From positions 74,912,001 to 74,976,000 of the forward strand of contig NC_064838.1 in assembly GCF_024166365.1 (NCBI RefSeq): DNA of 64,000 bases. The letters are read 5' to 3'. The DNA is from Elephas maximus indicus. Taxonomy: Eukaryota > Chordata > Mammalia > Proboscidea > Elephantidae. Below the pieces are notes generated by a model that made no database searches, was not told where the DNA came from, and was given only the letters and a program-made list of their open reading frames with translations. This document shows positions 24,470 through 36,546 of this stretch, in pieces. The translations under genes were made by a program, and so were the position numbers. Every line of letters begins with the position of its first letter. Positions within the stretch are counted from its first letter, which is position 1.

Positions 24470-25809
24470 TGTTTCCATTATGGAGATCAATATGGCATCT
24501 CCTTAAAAAACTAGCAATAGAAATAATGTATGGTCCAGCAATACCACTTCTAAGAACATATCTTAGAGTATAAGAGCTGCCACATGAATAGACACATGCA
24601 CACCCACATTCATTACAGCATTATTAACAATAGCAGAAACATGGGAACAACCTAAGTGTCCATCAACAGGCGAATGGATAACATTTTGGTACATACACAC
24701 AATGAAATATTATACAATGATAAAAAAATGATGAATCTATGAAGCACCTGACAACAAGAATGAATCTGGAGGGCAGTATGCTGAGTGAAATGTCAGTCAC
24801 AGAAGGACAAATATTGTAGAAGACCGCTATTATAAAAACTCAAGAAAAGGTTTACACATAGAAAAAAAAAAAACAATCTTTGGTGGTTATGAGGGTGGTG
24901 AGAGTAGGGAAGGGTAATGATTAACTAGATAGCAGACAAGTGTTAACTTTGGCAAAGGGAAAGAAAGACAACACACAGTATCTGGGAAGTCAGCACAACT
25001 TGACAAAGGCAAAATCAAGGGAGCAAATTACTGCTGCTGAGGGCAGGGGATCATGGTCTTGAGGGACATCTGGGTCAACATACATAACATAATTCTTAAA
25101 GAAAATGTTCTACATCCTACTTTGGTGAGTAGCTCCTGGGGCCTTAAAAACTTGTGTGTGCCCATCTCATATACATCTATTGATCCTATCCTGTCTGGAG
25201 TAAAGTGGAATGAAGAAAACCAGTGTCTCAAGGAAAATAGTCCAAAGGACTAATGGACCAAATGAACCACAGCCTCCACCAACCTGAGCTTAGAAGAACT
25301 AGGTAGTGTCCAACTCTCACCCCTGACTACTCTGACAAGAATCACAATAGAGGGTCCCAGATAGAGTGGGAGAAAAAATGTAGAATAAAACTCAAGCTCA
25401 CAAAAAAGATCAGACTTGCTTGCCTGACAGAGATAGGAGAAATCCCGAGACTATGATATCTTGCTAACTCAGAACTCCTAACTCAGAACTGAAGCCACTC
25501 CTGAAGCCCACCTTTAGCCAAAGGCCTATAAAACAAACATTAAGACATGTGAGGAACGTGCTTCTCAGTTCAATCAAGTATAGGAGATCAATTAGGCAAA
25601 ATCTGCCTAAAGGCAAAGACTAAAAGAGAGGAATGGACACAAAAACTGAACAAATGGACATGGGAAATTAAGGTTAGAAAGAAGAGTGCTAACACATTCT
25701 GGGGAATGCAACCAATGTCACAAAACAATTTTTATATAAATTTTTGAATGAGAAAGTAATTTTCTCTGTAAACTTTCACGTAAAGCACAATAAAATTTAA
25801 AAAAAAAAG
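24470..25809 (+). mobile_element. L1 LINE, 5'-truncated: end of ORF2 plus long 3'UTR
   Basis: Begins within the last ~300 bases of ORF2 (tggagatcaatatggcatct, then cagcaataccacttctaaga, a typical L1 ORF2 end) and continues through a ~900-bp 3'UTR. That ends in tttcacgtaaagcacaataaaa and an A-run at ~25799-25808. The last 40 bases match the ends of the L1s at 57411 and 41667, but most of the 3'UTR is not obviously alignable to theirs, so it looks like a different subfamily. Confidence 0.85.
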
Positions 25810-25962
25810 TAAATCTTATAGCATAAGAGCAATAAGTACTGCAGGGAAAAAAAGCAGGGAGAAGCTAGTTTCACACATGAGTGCATGTAAGATTGGAGAA
25901 GTCTGAATAATATTGCTGGACTGTGTCAATATCAATATTCTGGTTATGATACTCTACTAGGG

Positions 25963-26486
25963 TGTCTTAGTTATCTAGTGCTGCTGTAACAGAAGTACCA
26001 CAAGTGGATGGCTTTAACAAACAGAAGTTCATGCTCTCACAGTCCGTTAGGCCAAAAGTCTGAATTCAGGGTGCCAGCTCCAGGGAAAAGCCTTCTCTCT
26101 GTGTCAACTCTTGAGGAAGGTCCTTGTCATCAATTTTCCCTTGGTCTAGGAGTTTTTCTTCTCAGGAACCCTGGGTCCAAAATATCCACTCTGTTCCCAG
26201 TGCTGCTTTCTTGATGGTGTGAGATCCTCATGTCTCTCTACTCACTTCTCTCTTTTACATTTCAGAAGAGATTGGCTTAAAATGCAACCTAATCTTGTAG
26301 ATTGAGTCCTGTCTCAATCACAGAACTGCCACTAATACCTTCTCATTAACATCCTGGAGATAGGATTTACCACACATAGGAAAATCACTTCAGATGACAA
26401 AATGTGGACAATCACACAATACTGGGAATCATGGCCTAGCCAAATCAATACACATATTTTTGGGGGACACATTTCAATCCATGACA
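25963..26486 (-). mobile_element. MaLR-like LTR (copy 2), probably a 3' LTR
   Basis: The complement starts tgtcatggattgaaatgtgt and ends agataactaagaca. Alignable with 16775-17287 and 46706-47227. The sequence to its right up to 27843 may be its internal region, because a tRNA-Leu-like primer-binding site lies at 27828-27843 on the same strand. Confidence 0.78.
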
Positions 26487-26895
26487 TATGGTTTTACCAC
26501 CAGGAGAAACTGGTAAAGGATACATGGGATTTCTTTGTATTATTTCTTAGAAGTGTGTGTGAATATACAATATTCAAAATGTAAAAGGTTTAATTTAAAA
26601 ACAAAACCAAATAAATGGCTCAAAAAAATGACCAAAATTTATGTTCCTTGTATCATTATCCCACACCCTTATGGCCATTCCCAGACATATTCCCCAGGTT
26701 TCTGTTTGTACACATTAGAAAAGTTAAGCAGTTCTTTTGGAGGGTAGTGTACCTCCTGCTGAGTCATATTTTGCACTTTACCTTTTGGAGTTCACTGGTA
26801 TTTAAGTCTAGTTAGAGGTCTAGAAGCAAAAATGATTGGTGGGGATGTGTTTTGAGAACATTCAGCAATGTTCTGTAAGTCATCTGCCTCAGGAG

Positions 26896-26966
26896 GCACC
26901 CCAGGTAATAACTCAGATGCCTCATCAGGTGATGACTCAGATGCCATCCCAGGCAATATCTCAGTC
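26896..26966. repeat. Three-unit 24-bp tandem repeat
   Basis: Units gcaccccaggtaataactca.., gcctcatcaggtgatgactc.. and gccatcccaggcaatatctc.., each ~24 bp, in direct array. Confidence 0.75.
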
Positions 26967-27147
26967 AAAGGCTCTTCCTACCTAGCTGGGTTAATCTCAT
27001 CAGATGAAAATGGGGGGGCTAACGGTTTTACTGGGTAGCGTGGCTTAGCAGACAAAGATGGACTTATCCTTTCAGATGGGAGTGAGAGGGCTGGTTCTGT
27101 TGGCAGGAGTGATTAAGTGTAATTTAGGGGCTCAGCTTCTTGATTTC

Positions 27148-27299
27148 AAACCAAACCAAACCCATTGCCATAGAGTTGACTCTGATTGATAGTAACCCTA
27201 TAGGACAGAATAGAACTGCTCCATAGGGTTTGCAAGGAACAGCTGGTGGATTCAAGTTGCTGACTTCTTGGTTAGCAGTTGAGCTCTTAACCACTGTGC
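27148..27299 (-). mobile_element. AfroSINE
   Basis: Antisense copy from the tail (aaaccaaaccaaacccattg) through the 3' box (gagttgactctgattgatag) to the partial head complement (gagctcttaaccactgtgc). It has lost the last ~10 bases of the head. Confidence 0.9.
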
Positions 27300-27843
27300 A
27301 TATTTCCCCATCCAAAGATTCAGGATTCCATTTCTTCCAAATCAAAGCCCTCACTTTAACTTTAGACACCATTCTAAGCTGCAAATTCAATTGGTGTTGT
27401 AATTAGGCCTCTTTGGATAAGACTCTGGATTTATTTTTTGGCAATATCAGCTCTGTTACAACAAGAAATAAGGCTTCTTTCAGGGCATAAGTGCAAATCT
27501 GAGGTTGTTTATGTGGCACTTGAGCTCATTTTTTTTTGTTTTCACTACTTTGTCTAATGAGCATAGGACCAACCAACCAGCTAATTTATACTTCTTGTTC
27601 TGAAAAAAGTGTAGGGAGGTATCAAACCTGTGATTACCCAGAGCCTTACCTGTCATCAATACCTACCTATTGGTGGTGATATTTTGTGTATTTCTGTTGC
27701 TACCCCTCACACCATGGATTAGCAGTGCCCTCGAAACTACTGGAAGCAGAGTCATCAACATCTTTAAGACTAACCACACTTGAGGACAAATTTAGAAAAC
27801 TCACCCTTATAATTCTGTTTCTCTATACCCACTCTTGGTACCA

Positions 27844-28219
27844 AGTCACATGCCAAGATCTGAAGAATTTTACTATTTTTGTAGTACCTGATTGGGGATG
27901 GTTCATTTTGATGTTTCCAGTCCTTCCTTGTGTGGTTACCAATCTTTAATACAATCTGACCAACCAAGAAAAAGATGAAGCTTCTTTTTGATATATGAGA
28001 AGAATTATAGTCATAGAGAATACCTGAACCCAAACTGAAGCCTGGAGTTAAGACCAGGCAAGGTCAGATGATTGGTCCCTGACCCACAGACACATGAACA
28101 AGAATTAAATGATTCTTGTGTAAGCCATAAGTTTTAGAATACCTTGTTACAGAGCATTAGCGAGCTGACTTATCCAAGAATGTCATGGTCAATTTGTGAA
28201 AGTAGGGATTTTTGGTAAT
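27844..28219. other. Unassigned sequence next to the young L1
   Basis: No gene. If 26487-27843 is a MaLR interior, a 5' LTR should lie here, but I do not recognise one. Confidence 0.35.
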
Positions 28220-29231
28220 GCTTTTAAATTTTTTTTTTTTTAAAATTTTTCTTAAGCTTCAAGTGAACATTTACCATTCCAATCAGTCTGTCACATGTAG
28301 GTTTACATACATCTTACTCCCTTCTCCCACTTGCTCTCCCCCTATTGAGTCAGCCCTTACAGTCTCTCATTTCGTGCCAATTTTACCATCTTCCCTCTCT
28401 CTCTATCTTCCCATCCCCCCTCCAGTCAAGAGTTGCCAACACACTCTCCCGTGTCCACCTGATTTAATTAGCTCACTCTTCATCAGTATCTCTCTCCCCC
28501 TGACTGACCAGTCCTTTTCATGCCTGATGATTTGTCTTCGGGGATGGTTCCTGTCCTGTGGCATCAGAAGTTCTGGGGAGCATTGTCTCTGGGATTCCTC
28601 TAGTCGCAATCATATCATTAGGTGTGGTCTTTTAATGAGAATTTGGGGTCTGCATCCCATTGGTCTCCTGCTCCCTCAGGAGTTGTCTGTTGTGCTCCCT
28701 GACAGGGCAGACATCGATTGTGGCCGGGCACCAACTAGTTCTTCTGGTCTCAGGATAATGTAGGTCTCTGGTTCAAGTGGCCCTTTCTGTCTCTTGGGTT
28801 CTTAGTTGTCGTGTGACCTTGGTGTTCTTCCTTTGCCTTTGCTCCCGGTAGGTTGAGACCAATTAATGTATTTTAGATGGCTGCTTGTTGGCATTTAGGA
28901 CCCCAGGTGCCACAATTCAAAGTGGGATGCAGAGTGTTTTCATAATAGAATTGTTTTGCCCATTGACTTAGAAGTCCCCTCAAACCAAGTTCCCCAGACC
29001 CCAGCCCCTGCTTCGCTGACCTTTGAAGCTTTCATTTTATCCCGGAAACCTCTTTACTTTTAATCCAGTCCAGTTAGGCTGACCTTCCTTGTTTTGAGTG
29101 TTGTCTTTCCCTTCACCCAAAGCAGTTCCCATCTACAGATTGATCAATAAAAAGCCCTCTCCCTCCCTCCCTCCCCCCTTTGTAACCACAAAAGTATGTG
29201 TTCTTTTCCGTTTTTTCTATTTCTCAAGATC

Positions 29232-32200
29232 TTATAATAGTGGTCTTATACAATATTTGTCCTTTTGCAACTGACTCATTTCGCTCAGCATAATGCCTTC
29301 CAGATTCCTCCATGTTATGAAATGTTTCAGAGATTCGTCACTGTTCTTTATCGATGCGTAGTATTCCATTGTGTGAATATACCACAATTTATTTACCCAT
29401 TCGTCCGTTGATGGACATCTTGGTTGCTTCCAGCTTTTTGCTATTGTAAACAGAGCTGCAATAAACATGGGTGTGCATATATCTGTTTGTGTGAAGGCTC
29501 TTGTATCTTTAGGGTATATTCCGAGGAGTGGGATTTCTGGGTTGTATGGTAGTTCTATTTCTAACTGTTTAAGATAACGCCAGATGGATTTCCAAAGTGG
29601 TTGTACCATTTTACAATCCCACCAGCAGTGTATGAGAGTTCCAATCTCTCCGCAGCCTCTCCAACATTTATTATTTTGTGGTTTTTGAATTAATGCCAGT
29701 CTAGTTGGTGTCAGATGGAATCTCATCGTAGTTTTAATTTGCATTTCTCTAATGGCTAATGATCAAGAGCATTTTCTCATGTATCTGTTGGCTGCCTGAA
29801 TATCTTCTTTAGTGAAATGTGTGTTCATATCCTTTGCCCACTTCTTGATTGGGTTGTTTGTCTTTTTGTGGTTGAGTTTTGACAGAGTCATGTAGATTTT
29901 AGAGATCAGGCGCTGGTCTGAGATGTCATAGCTGAAAATTCTTTCCCAGTCTGTAGGTGGTCTTTTTACTCTTTTCGTGAAGTCCTTAGATGAGCATAGG
30001 TGTTTGATTTTTAGGAGCTCCCAGTTATCTGGTTTCTCTTCATCATTTTTGGTAATGTTTTGTATTCTGTTTATGCCCTGTATTAGGGCTCCTAGGGTAG
30101 ATCCTATTTTTTCTTCCATGATTTTTATCGTTTTAGTCTTTATGTTTAGGTCTTTGATCCACTTGGAGTTAGTTTTTGTGCATGGTGTGAGGTATGGGTC
30201 CTGTTTCATTCTTTTGCAAATGGATATCCAGTTATGCCAGCACCATTTGTTAAAAAGACTATTATTTCCCCAATTGACTGACACTGGTCCTTTGTCAAAT
30301 ATCAGCTGCTCATACATGGATGGATTTATATCTGGATTCTCAATTCTGTTCCATTGGTCTATGTGCCTGTTGTTGTACCAATACGAGGCTGTTTTGACTA
30401 CTGTAGCTATATAATAGGTTCTGAAATCAGGTAGGGTGAGGCCTCCCACTTTCTTCTTCTTTTTCAGTAATGTTTTGCTTATCCGGGGGTTCTTTCCTTT
30501 CCATATGAAATTAGTGATTTGTTTCTCTATTCCCTTAAAGTATGACATTGGTATTTGGATTGGAAGTGCGTTGTATGTATAAATGGCTTTTGGTAGAATA
30601 GACATTTTTACTATGTTAAGTCTTCCTATCCATGAGCAGGGTATGTTTTTCCATTTAAGTGTGTCCTTTTGAATTTCTTGTAGCAGAGTTTTATAGTTTT
30701 CTTTGTATAGGTCTTTTACATCCTTGGTAAGATTTATTCCTAAGTATTTTATCTTCTTGGGGGCTACTGTGAATGGTATTGATTTGGTGATTTCCTCTTC
30801 GGTGTTCTTTTTGTTGATGTAGAGGAATCCAAGTGATTTTTGTATGTTTATTTTATAACCTGAGACTCTGCCAAACTCTTCTATTAGTTTCAGTAGTTTT
30901 CTGGAGGATTCCTTAGGGTTTTCCATGTATACGATCATGTCATCTGCAAATAGTGATAGCTTTACTTCCTCCTTACCAATCTGGATACCCTTTATTTCTT
31001 TGTCTAGCCTAATTGCCCTGGCTAGGACTTCAAGTATGATGTTGAATAAGAGCGGTGATAAAGGGCATCCTTGTCTGGTTCCCGTTCTCAAGGGAAATGC
31101 TTTCAGGTTCTCTCCATTTAGAGTGATACTGGCCGTTGGCTTTGCATATATGCCCTTTATTATGTTGAGGAATTTTCCTTCAATTCCTATTTTGGTTAGA
31201 GTTTTTATCATAAATGGGTGTTGAACTTTGTCAAATGCCTTTTCTGCATCTATTGATAAGATCATGTGGTTTTTATCTTTTGTTTTATTTATGTGATGGA
31301 TTACATTAATGGTTTTTCTGATATTAAACCAGCCTTGCATACCTGGTAGAAATCCCACTTGATCAGGGTGTATTATTTTTTTGATGTGTTGTTGGATCCT
31401 ATTGGCTAGAATTTTGTTAAGGATTTTTGCATCTATGTTCATGAGGGATATAGGTCTAAAATTTTCTTTTTTTTAATGTCTTTACCTGGTTTTGGTATCA
31501 GGGAGATGGTGGCTTCATAGAATGAGTTGGGTAGTATTCCGTCTTTTTCTATACTTTGAAATACCTTCAATAGTAATGGTGTTAAGTCTTCTCTGAAGGT
31601 TTGGTAGAACTCTGCAGTGAAGCCATCTGGGCCAGGACATTTTTTGTTGGGAGTTTTTTGATTACCGTTTCAATCTCTTTTTTTGTTATGGGTCTATTTA
31701 GTTGTTCTACTTCTGAATGTGTTAGTTTAGGTAAGTAGTATTGTTCTAAGAATTTATCCATTTCTTCTAGGTTTTCAAATTTGTTAGAGTACAATTTTTC
31801 ATAGTAATCTGAAATGATTCTTTTCATTTCATTTGGTTCTATTGTGATGTGGTCCTTCTCGTTTCTTATTCGGGTTATTAGTTTCCTTTCCTGTTTTTCT
31901 TTAGTCAGTCTAGCCAATGGTTTATCAATTTTGTTAATTTTTTCAAAGAACCAGCTTTTGGCTTTGTTAATTCTTTCAATTGTTTTTCTGTTCTCTAATT
32001 CATTTAGTTCAGCTCTAATTTTTATTATTTGTTTTCTTCGGGTGCCTGATGGATTCTTTTGTTGCTCACTTTCTATTTGTTCAAGTTGTCGGGACAGTTC
32101 TCTGATTTTGGCTCTTTCTTCTTTTTGTATGTGTGCATTTATTGATATAAATTGGCCTCTGAGCACTGCTTTTGCTGTGTCCCAGAGGTTTTGATAGGAA

Positions 32201-33045
32201 GTATTTTCATTCTCGTTGCTTTCTAAGAATTTCCTTATTCCCTCCTTGATGTCTTCTATAACCCAGTCTTTTTTCAGGAGGGTATTGTTCATTTTCCAAG
32301 TATTTGATTTCTTTTACCTAGTTTTTCTGTTATTGATTTCTAGCTTCATTGCCTTGTGGTCTGAGAAGATGCTTTGTAATATTTCGATGTTTTGGATTCT
32401 GGAAAGATTTGTTTTATGCCCTAATATGTGGTCTATTCTAGAGAATGTTCCATGTGCACTAGAAAAGAAAGTATATTTTACAGCAGTTGGGTGGAGAGTT
32501 CTGTATAAGTCAATGAGGTCAAGTTGGTTGATTGTTGTAAGTAGGTCTTCCGTGTCTCTACTGAGCTTCTTACTGGATGTCCTGTCCTTCTCCGAAAGTG
32601 GTGTGTTGAAGTCTCCTACTATATATGTGGAGGTGTCTATCTCACTTTTCAATTCTGTTAAAATTTGATTTATGTATCTTGCAGCCCTGTCATTAGGTGC
32701 GTAAATATTTAATATGGTTATGTCTTCCTGATCAATTGTCCCTTTTATCATTATATAGTGTCCTTCTTTATCCTTTGTGGTGGATTTAAGTCTAAAGTCT
32801 ATTTTGTCAGAAATTAATATTGCTACTCCTCTTCGTTTTTGCTTATTGTTTGCTTGACATATTTTTTTCCATCCTTTGAGTTTTAGTTTGTTTGTGTCTC
32901 TAAGTGTAAGGTGTGTCTCCTGTAGGCAGCATATAGATGGATCGTGTTTTTTTATCCAGTCCGTGACTCTCTGTCTCTTTATTGGTGCATTTAGTCCATT
33001 TACATTCAGCGTAATTATAGATAAGTAAGTTTTTAGTGCTGTCAT
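29232..33045 (-). pseudogene. L1 ORF2 (endonuclease/reverse transcriptase), disrupted
   Basis: About 1270 codons, the usual ORF2 length. In order: the AP endonuclease (33045-32314) with LNVNGLNAP, LQETHL, YAPND, VGDFNTPLS, SRIDHIL and FSDHKAM; a lysine-rich linker and the start of the reverse transcriptase (32292-31582); the polymerase core (31442-29763) with [34 protein letters not shown] and catalytic [12 protein letters not shown]; and the cysteine-rich C terminus [18 protein letters not shown] in 29744-29232. Lesions: TAA at 32316-32314 between endonuclease and linker (shared with the L1 at 59746), a frameshift near 31645, another near 31470 in an A-run, and TGA near 29748. Catalytic residues themselves are intact. 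Confidence 0.94.
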
Positions 33046-33480
33046 TTTGATGCCTTTTCATGTGTGTTGTTGGCCATTTCATTTTTCCACATGCTTTTTT
33101 GTGCTGAGACGTTTTTCTTAGTAGCTTGTGAGATCCTCATTTTCATAATGTTTAACTTTGTGTTTATTGAGTCGTTACTTTTTTCTTGGCTTTTTTCTTG
33201 AGTTATTGAATTGATATTCCTTTTTGTGGTTACCTTTTTATTTACCCCTATTTTTCTAAGTAAAAACCTAACTTGTATCCTTCTATTTCACCTTGTATCA
33301 CTCTCCATCTGGCAGTTCAATGCCTCCTATATTTAGTCCCTCTTTTTGATTATTGTGATCGTTTATCTATTGATTTCCATGATTTCCTGTTGTGTGTATT
33401 ATTTTGTTTATTTATTTATTTTTTAGAATTAGTCTTAATTTGTTTGTTTTTGTGCTTTCCCTGTTTGAGTTGCGTTGATA

Positions 33481-34542
33481 TCAGGATGTTCTGTTTTGTG
33501 ACCTTGTATTGTGCTGGTACCTGATATTATTGGTCATCGGCCAAACAATCTCCTTTAGCATTTCTTGCAGTCTTGGTTTAGTTTTTGCAAATTCTCTAAA
33601 CTTGTGTTTATCTGTAAATATCTTAATTTCGCCTTCATATTTCAGAGAGAGTTTTGCTGGATATATGATCCTTGGTTGGCAGTTTTTCTCGTTTAGTGCT
33701 CTGTATATGTCGTCCCATTCCCTTCTTGCCTGCATGGTTTCTGCTGAGTAGTCTGAACTTTTTCTTATTGATTCTCCCTTGAAGGAAACCTTTCTTTTCT
33801 CCCTGGTTGCTTTTAAAATTTTCTGTTTGTCTTTGGTTTTGGCAAGTTTGATGATGATATGTCTTGGTGTTTTTCTTTTTGGATCAATCTTAAATGGGGT
33901 TCGATGAGCATCTTGGATAGATATCCTTTCGTCTTTCATGATGTCAGGGAAGTTTTGTGTCAGGAGTTCTTCAACTATTTTCTCTGTGTTTTCTGTCCCC
34001 CCTCCCTGTTCTGGGACTCCAATCACTTCCTAGTTATCCTTCTTGATAGAGTCCCACATGATTCTTAGGGTTTCTTCATTTTTTTAAATTCTTTTATCTG
34101 ATTTTTTTTCAGCTATGTTGGTGTTGTTTCCCTGGTCCTCCAGAAGTCCCAGTCTACATTCTAATTGCTCGGGTCTGCTCCTCTGACTTTCTATTGCGTT
34201 GTCAAATTCTGTAATTTTATTGTTAATCTTTTGGATTTCTACATGCTGTCTCTCTATGGATCCTTGCAACTTGTTAATTTTTCCACTATGTTCTTGAATA
34301 ATCTTTTTGAGTTCTTCAACAGTTTTATCAGTGTGTCCTTGGCTTTTTCTGCATTTATCCTAATTTCATTTGTGATATCTTTAAGCATTCTATAAATTAG
34401 TTTTTTTATAGTCTGTATCTGATAATTCCAGGATTGTATCTTCATTTGGGAAAGATTTTGATTCTTTTGTTTGGGGGGTTGGAGAAGCTGTCATGGTCTG
34501 TTTTTTTATGTGGTTTGATATGGACTGCTGTCTCCGAGCCAT
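33481..34542 (-). pseudogene. L1 ORF1 (RNA-binding chaperone), disrupted
   Basis: About 350 codons including breaks. The start MARRQQSISNHIKKQ is read at 34542. A coiled-coil-like part follows (IYRMLKDITNEI, then IEKxxxEIQKINNKITEFDN-type heptads at 34445-34084), then the RRM and C-terminal domain in the open piece 34026-33481 (FPDIMKDERISIQDAHRTPF, YPAKLSLKYEGEIKIF, LQEMLKEIVW). The frame is broken at about 34440, 34260 and 34080. The protein would coat L1 RNA in cytoplasmic particles. Confidence 0.88.
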
Positions 34543-34820
34543 CACTGGGAAACTAGATTTTCCAAGTAGTCAGCTGGTGCGCTGGCTCCTAGTTCTGAAA
34601 ACAGTCGCTGTCTGCCCGTATTTGTTCATTTTCCATCTCTAATTCTGTGCTTGTTGTTCAGAGTTCGTAGATTGTTAAGTATGTGATCGATTCCCTTGTT
34701 TTTCCGAGTCTTTGTTGCAAGAGGGATCCGCGGTAGCGTCCACCTAGTCCGCCATCTTGGCCCCGGATCGCTTTTAAATTTTTAAAACCTTCTAAATATT
34801 TAGTGAAAGATACTTTACCA

Positions 34821-35041
34821 GGATGTCCCTGGGTGGTGTAAGCAGTTTACTGTCAGTTGCTAAACTAAAAGGGAGGCAGTTCAAACTCACCTAGTAGTGC
34901 CATGGAAGAAAAGATCTGGCTATCTGTTTCCATAAAGATTACAGCCAAGAAAAACCTATGGATCTGTTCTGCTGTGTAACATGTGGGTTCACCATGAATT
35001 GGAATTGACTTGATGGCAATGGGTTTGGGTTTTTTTGTTGT
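34821..35041 (+). mobile_element. AfroSINE, long form
   Basis: Sense copy just outside the L1 target duplication: ggatgtccctgggtggtgta head, middle module ccataaagattacagcc, box gaattggaattgacttgatg, then a GT-rich tail. Diverged. Confidence 0.88.
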
Positions 35042-36312
35042 TGTTTACTTTGCCAGGAGAAGGGTAAAAAGGTCAAGCTTGAAAGAACAGATATGAAGGA
35101 AAGCACATACCTTTGATTCTATGCATGTAAGCCAAATATTATACTCTAAGTGTGCAGTCAGCCTCTCTTCCACTATTTCTTCATGGGTGATATATAAGAA
35201 GAGTTCAACGTAACATTAAGCACACTTGGATAGATTCCCCTTGACATTTTCTTCATTGATAAATTATAAAACAAGGGTTAACAAAAGACAACTATGATCC
35301 ATGTTCAAACAGACTCCTGAAAGACCTGTTCTTTTGGGGGAGAAACCAAATAGAGAATTTGTCACAATAAGCAAACTTAACCCATTGCTGCAGAACAGGG
35401 CCTACGTATGTATCAACAACAGACTTAAAAATAGGTGTCAGAATTAGACGCTTGCCCATAAACTATAGATATCTTTGTCCATCTCACCTTCCTGAATTGG
35501 AAACTCCTGTCAGGAGGTAATCGCCACCAACCAACATCAAAACTAGACCCTGGCTTCCTCAGCTATGGTCTTTCTTGCCTCCTTTTCAATGTAGTTTATC
35601 CCTTCTCTTCCTCCTCTTGGGATCCTAAATATCCTGATTTTTTTTGGCAATACGCATGTGGAATTTTGGAAGGAAAACCTGTTGCTGAAATCTTCCCTCA
35701 CCCTGCGGATAATTTCTTCAAAAATACCCTGATCTTAAAATGTTTATTCCTGCCACACTCGGAAAGATAATGCTTTAAGTGTATATAATTCATTTTCTTA
35801 GATGAAGCTGTGGTGTAGAAAAAAGAAGCAAAAAAATATCATTCTGGTTCTCTCATATTTGTAAACTTGGCGAGCTTTTAGCTATTTTCTCACCCATTTT
35901 CCTTGTGTGTTTTGTGGTAGTAGATGACAGTAGGTGATATTAGAAACTCCGTTCCAGTTCACAAAACTCAAGGAATTATCTATAAACGAAAGAAATGCCT
36001 CAATGTGCCAAAGGTGATCTTGGCCTATGCCCTGGTCTTCAATTGGTCCCACTTTTTTCTTAGTCTGATCTTCTTTATTTCTTCTTAGTGTGTCAAAAAC
36101 AGCTTTACATAATATAAACGGTGAGAAAACACCTCAAAAGATACTATTTACATGGAGCAGTGCTGATTAACAAATATCACAACAGGTACATCCATCTCTT
36201 CATGTATGGGCCTTCTTAAACTCAGGGTCATTCACACAGTGTGAGATTTCCATTTGGCACTTTACAAAGAGCATCAGTGTGTGTACTCATGAAGGCTTTT
36301 TAAATGAGGTTT
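35042..36312. other. Unassigned intergenic sequence
   Basis: No gene on either strand and no repeat I can name. All frames are short. Confidence 0.4.
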
Positions 36313-36546
36313 TAAATAAGTCATGTTGTTGTGCACCATTGAGTCAATTTTTGATTCATAGAGACCCCATGTTGTATAATAGAAGTGCCCCATAGGTTTT
36401 CATAGACTGTAATCTTTATGGAAGCAGATCAAGAGGTCTTTCTCACAGGGAGTCTCCAATGGATTCAAACCACTAACCTTCTGGTTAGCAGCTGAGCTCT
36501 CAAAGATTGCACCATCAGAGCTCCTAAATAAGTCATACATATGTAT
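36313..36546 (-). mobile_element. AfroSINE, long form, with 12-bp TSD
   Basis: Element 36325-36534 between exact taaataagtcat repeats at 36313-36324 and 36535-36546. The antisense middle module gtaatctttatggaagcaga is present. Confidence 0.93.

Larger units (their letters stand above)
26487..27843 (-). mobile_element. Probable internal region of a MaLR/ERVL element
   Basis: On the minus strand the block begins at 27843 with TGGTACCAAGAGTGGG, 14 of 16 identical to the tRNA-Leu primer-binding site used by ERVL/MaLR elements (TGGTGCCAGGAGTGGG). It ends at the LTR at 26486. It has no usable reading frame, as expected for MaLRs, and contains a three-unit 24-bp repeat. The matching 5' LTR right of 27843 is not recognisable, so the assignment is tentative. 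An AfroSINE interrupts it. Confidence 0.4.
28220..34783 (-). mobile_element. Full-length young L1 with 14-bp TSD and a short, spliced-looking 5'UTR
   Basis: The L1 (28234-34769) is flanked by exact repeats of gcttttaaattttt at 28220-28233 and 34770-34783. On the minus strand it has a 5' end with ccaagatggcgg, a 5'UTR of only ~225 bases, ORF1 (ATG at 34542), a ~0.4-kb spacer, ORF2 (ATG at 33045), a ~1-kb 3'UTR and a terminal A/T run. Intact TSDs and long open frames mark it as young. It is inactive because both ORFs carry lesions. Compared with the plus-strand L1 at 59746 it lacks exactly the segment 59943-60749 of that copy; the junction lies between 34573 and 34574. Confidence 0.96.

Noticed and set aside
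28212-28763. 183-codon plus-strand frame
   Set aside because: Antisense of the L1 3'UTR, pyrimidine-rich. The similar frame at 57558-57818 is the same 3'UTR in the other L1.
31814-32668. Plus-strand frames of 126 and 150 codons with hydrophobic, membrane-like text
   Set aside because: Antisense of L1 ORF2. Lys/Glu-rich coding sequence reads as Phe/Leu/Ser-rich text on the other strand; identical shadows recur at 63111-63491 and 62886-63089.
35042-36312. Gene-free stretch examined for a hidden exon, microRNA hairpin or CpG island
   Set aside because: No long open frame, no convincing hairpin by eye and few CpGs. Nothing supportable.
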